Positions 3,528 through 5,373 of a DNA stretch of 5,373 nt are shown here, one piece after another; position 1 is the stretch's first letter; every line of letters begins with the position of its first letter. Below the pieces are notes generated by a model. It was not told the origin of the DNA. It made no database searches and saw only the letters and a program-made list of their open reading frames with translations. The position numbers and the translations under genes were made by a program. Origin of the DNA: CAYMLQ01 sp964390795 (GTDB taxonomy: Bacteria; Verrucomicrobiota; Kiritimatiellia; RFP12; UBA1067); contig CAYMLQ010000380.1 of the NCBI GenBank assembly GCA_964390795.1, positions 1-5,373 of the forward strand, written 5' to 3'.

Positions 3528-5373
3528 CTAGTCTTTTGCGAACAACCCAGCAGCCAGCGTCTCGAGGTCGAGGTACTGTGCCTTCTCTGTGGTCACGCCG
3601 ACGAACTTGATCGTCCCGCCCTTGAACTCGCCGGGCGTTTTATACAACGCGCTCACAGCATCGCCACTGTCATAGCCGATGCAGAGGCCATCTCCCGACA
3701 GCGTGAACTTGCCGACCTGGGCGCGCATCGGCCCTTCCGCCACGACCTTATCGTTGACGTACAGCTTCGTCCGGCCCACGGACTCATGGTTCGGCCCCGC
3801 GCCTTCGCGGATGAATTCCATGCCCAGCACGTATTTGCCTGGCTTCAGTTCGCCCGAGACGAACTTTTGCTCCGGCTTCATGCCAAGGAAGTTGTACACG
3901 TAGTGCAGCTTCCTCTTCGCGATAAACAGCGCGTGACCACCGAAGCGCGAACCGTGGGCGAAGATCACGCCCGCGCAGTTCGGATCGGTGATCTCCACGT
4001 CGGCGAGGATCTTGAACGAACGCCCTCGCACGTTGACGGCGCAGCTCTCCGGAATCGCAGAAGTCCCTGGATAGTAGACGTACCGCTCGCGAGGCTCTTC
4101 CTCGGTGGGCCGCGGAGTCAGCGCGATCTCGGGCGCGCTTCGGTCGTCCATCGGCAGCACCAGGTTCTTCTCCGCCTCCTCGAACCAGGCCTTGATGAGC
4201 TTCTGCAGCTTCTTGGGATACTTCTTGGCCAAGTCCTTGGATTCGGCACGGTCCTCATCGACGTGGTAGAGTTCCCACTGGTCCTGTTCGAACTTCCCCT
4301 TGTTGCTGAACGGAACGTGAAGGGCAGCGGCTTTCCAGCCCTTCTCCCAGATGCCGCGCGTGCCGAGCATGGCGTAGTACTGGCGCTTCTTCTTGGTCGG
4401 AGTGTCCGGCTTCCCATCGAAGGTATACTTCATCGACACGCCCGGGAGCGGATACTGCTCCACGCCCTTGTAGACCGTGGGCATCTTCAGCCCGCAGATA
4501 TCCAGAATAGTCGGGACAATGTCCGTGGAGTGGTGATATTGGTTCCGGACCTCGCCGCGCGCCTTGATGCCCTTGGGCCACGAGATGACCAGCGGGTCGC
4601 AGGTGCCGCCCGAGTATTCTGAGTAGCGCTTGAACAGCTTGAACGGCGCCGATGTGGCGGCGGCCCATCCGGTGGGGAAGTGCTCGTAGGTGTCCGGGCT
4701 GCCCAGTTTGTCGATAAGCTTCATGTTCTCGGCCAGTTCGTCCGGATAGCCGTTGAAGAACTTGTTCTCGTTGACCGTGCCGTTCGGGCTGCCCTCGCCC
4801 GACGCGCCGTTGTCCGCCGCGTAGATGACGATGGTGTTGTCAAGTTGCCCGCTCTCCTTCAGGTAGTCGATGATGCGGCCAATCTGGACGTCCGTGTATT
4901 CCGAGAACGCCGCATAGACCTCCATCAGCCGCGAAAAGAGCTTCTTCTCGTCGGCAGTGAGTGTACTCCACGGGCGAACCGCGTCCGCAGGGGCGGCCAC
5001 GTCGGCCGGCAGAGGGTTGAGCGGCGTGAGCTTCGTGTCCTTGGGCAGCAGTCCCTTGGCGATCATGCGCGGCAGCACCCATTCGCGGTAGGCTTCGTAG
5101 CCGTCATCGAACTTGCCCTTGTACTTGGCGATGTATTCCGCCGGGGCGTGGTGCGGGGCATGGTTGGCACCCGGGCAGTACCACATGTACCAGGGCTTCG
5201 AGGGATTGCCGGACTTCTGATCCTTGATCATTTTCAGCGCCTGATCGGCCAGGTCCTTGGAGAGGTGATAGCCCTCTTCCGGCGAGTACGGTTGTTCGAT
5301 GGCATGGTTATCCTCGATCAGGTCGGGATACCACTGGTTGGTCTCGCCGCCGATGAAGCCGTAGTAGCGGTCG
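3528..5373 (-). CDS. Type I arylsulfatase (AtsA-like), N-terminus outside window
   Basis: The frame is open from the right edge to the TAG at 3528-3530, giving 614 visible residues; the Met at 5231 is internal, not the start. The fragment opens with DRYYGFIGGETNQWYPDL, typical of large AtsA-type arylsulfatases. The alkaline-phosphatase-like fold is shown by GANHAPHHAP (residues about 68-77, with the conserved His near 74), the metal-binding Asp-Asn of AADNGASG (187-188) and Lys248 in FKLFKRYSEYSGG, followed by PLVISWP. A C-terminal beta-sandwich-like region (about 447-597: FKILADVEI, GVIFAHGSRFGGHALFI, KLYVNDKVV) resembles the extension in ~780-residue arylsulfatases, so roughly 170 residues with the secretion signal and the C/S-x-P-x-R formylglycine motif should lie upstream. 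It hydrolyses sulfate esters, probably in the periplasm; the substrate is unknown. Maturation by the anSME at 1-250 is plausible. No intrinsic terminator was seen after the stop. Confidence 0.95.
   Translation of the reverse strand, partial: DRYYGFIGGETNQWYPDLIEDNHAIEQPYSPEEGYHLSKDLADQALKMIKDQKSGNPSKPWYMWYCPGANHAPHHAPAEYIAKYKGKFDDGYEAYREWVLPRMIAKGLLPKDTKLTPLNPLPADVAAPADAVRPWSTLTADEKKLFSRLMEVYAAFSEYTDVQIGRIIDYLKESGQLDNTIVIYAADNGASGEGSPNGTVNENKFFNGYPDELAENMKLIDKLGSPDTYEHFPTGWAAATSAPFKLFKRYSEYSGGTCDPLVISWPKGIKARGEVRNQYHHSTDIVPTILDICGLKMPTVYKGVEQYPLPGVSMKYTFDGKPDTPTKKKRQYYAMLGTRGIWEKGWKAAALHVPFSNKGKFEQDQWELYHVDEDRAESKDLAKKYPKKLQKLIKAWFEEAEKNLVLPMDDRSAPEIALTPRPTEEEPRERYVYYPGTSAIPESCAVNVRGRSFKILADVEITDPNCAGVIFAHGSRFGGHALFIAKRKLHYVYNFLGMKPEQKFVSGELKPGKYVLGMEFIREGAGPNHESVGRTKLYVNDKVVAEGPMRAQVGKFTLSGDGLCIGYDSGDAVSALYKTPGEFKGGTIKFVGVTTEKAQYLDLETLAAGLFAKD

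Noticed and set aside
3786..4622. 278-residue plus-strand reading frame opposite the sulfatase
   Set aside because: It lies wholly antisense to conserved sulfatase sequence and has no recognisable domain.
5229..5231. ATG at 5231 as the sulfatase start
   Set aside because: The frame continues upstream to the window edge with conserved sulfatase sequence (DRYYGFIGGE and onward), so this Met is internal.

Overview
The window is a GC-rich bacterial fragment that looks like accessory territory of a heterotroph in or near the PVC group (Kiritimatiellota, Lentisphaerota, Verrucomicrobiota or Planctomycetota). This is an inference. It rests on a formylglycine-type sulfatase, an anaerobic sulfatase-maturating radical SAM enzyme, a Gram-negative envelope (beta-barrel outer-membrane protein plus lipoprotein) and short tandem repeats between genes. 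No rRNA, tRNA, CRISPR array, transposase or phage gene was seen.

Layout from left to right. Positions 1-250 (minus) hold the N-terminal part of an anaerobic sulfatase-maturating enzyme (anSME), cut by the window edge. Positions 251-513 hold no credible gene. This gap carries one block of a 7-bp tandem repeat (259-335) and most of the left half of a second, oppositely oriented block (486-561), with about 150 nt of unassigned sequence between them. The second block runs into the 3' end of a small membrane protein gene (514-942, minus) and supplies its last 15 codons and its stop. That gene is translationally coupled to a DUF202/YidH-family membrane protein gene (952-1377, minus). A 287-nt divergent intergenic region (1378-1664) contains a convincing sigma70-like promoter and a perfect 9-bp inverted repeat. 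It drives a SphA/MetA-type outer-membrane beta-barrel gene (1665-2624, plus). Convergent to this gene is a DUF3313-type lipoprotein gene (2652-3368, minus). Upstream of it lies what appears to be the last ~25 codons of a lost outer-membrane protein gene (3424-3498), ending abruptly at another small 7-bp repeat (3502-3515). The right third is a large AtsA-type arylsulfatase (3528-5373, minus). Its N-terminus, with the expected C/S-x-P-x-R active-site motif, lies beyond the window.

Functionally, anSME would convert the active-site Cys or Ser of sulfatases to formylglycine without oxygen, so the two end genes form a plausible enzyme and activator pair for desulfating sulfate esters such as sulfated polysaccharides. 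The beta-barrel may be an outer-membrane transporter for small or hydrophobic molecules, but nothing in the sequence ties it to sulfatase substrates. The DUF202 and small membrane proteins are of unknown function. The most unusual material is the family of heptanucleotide repeats. It sits at gene ends and at an apparent gene-truncation point, and could form a long stem in RNA just ahead of the anSME gene.
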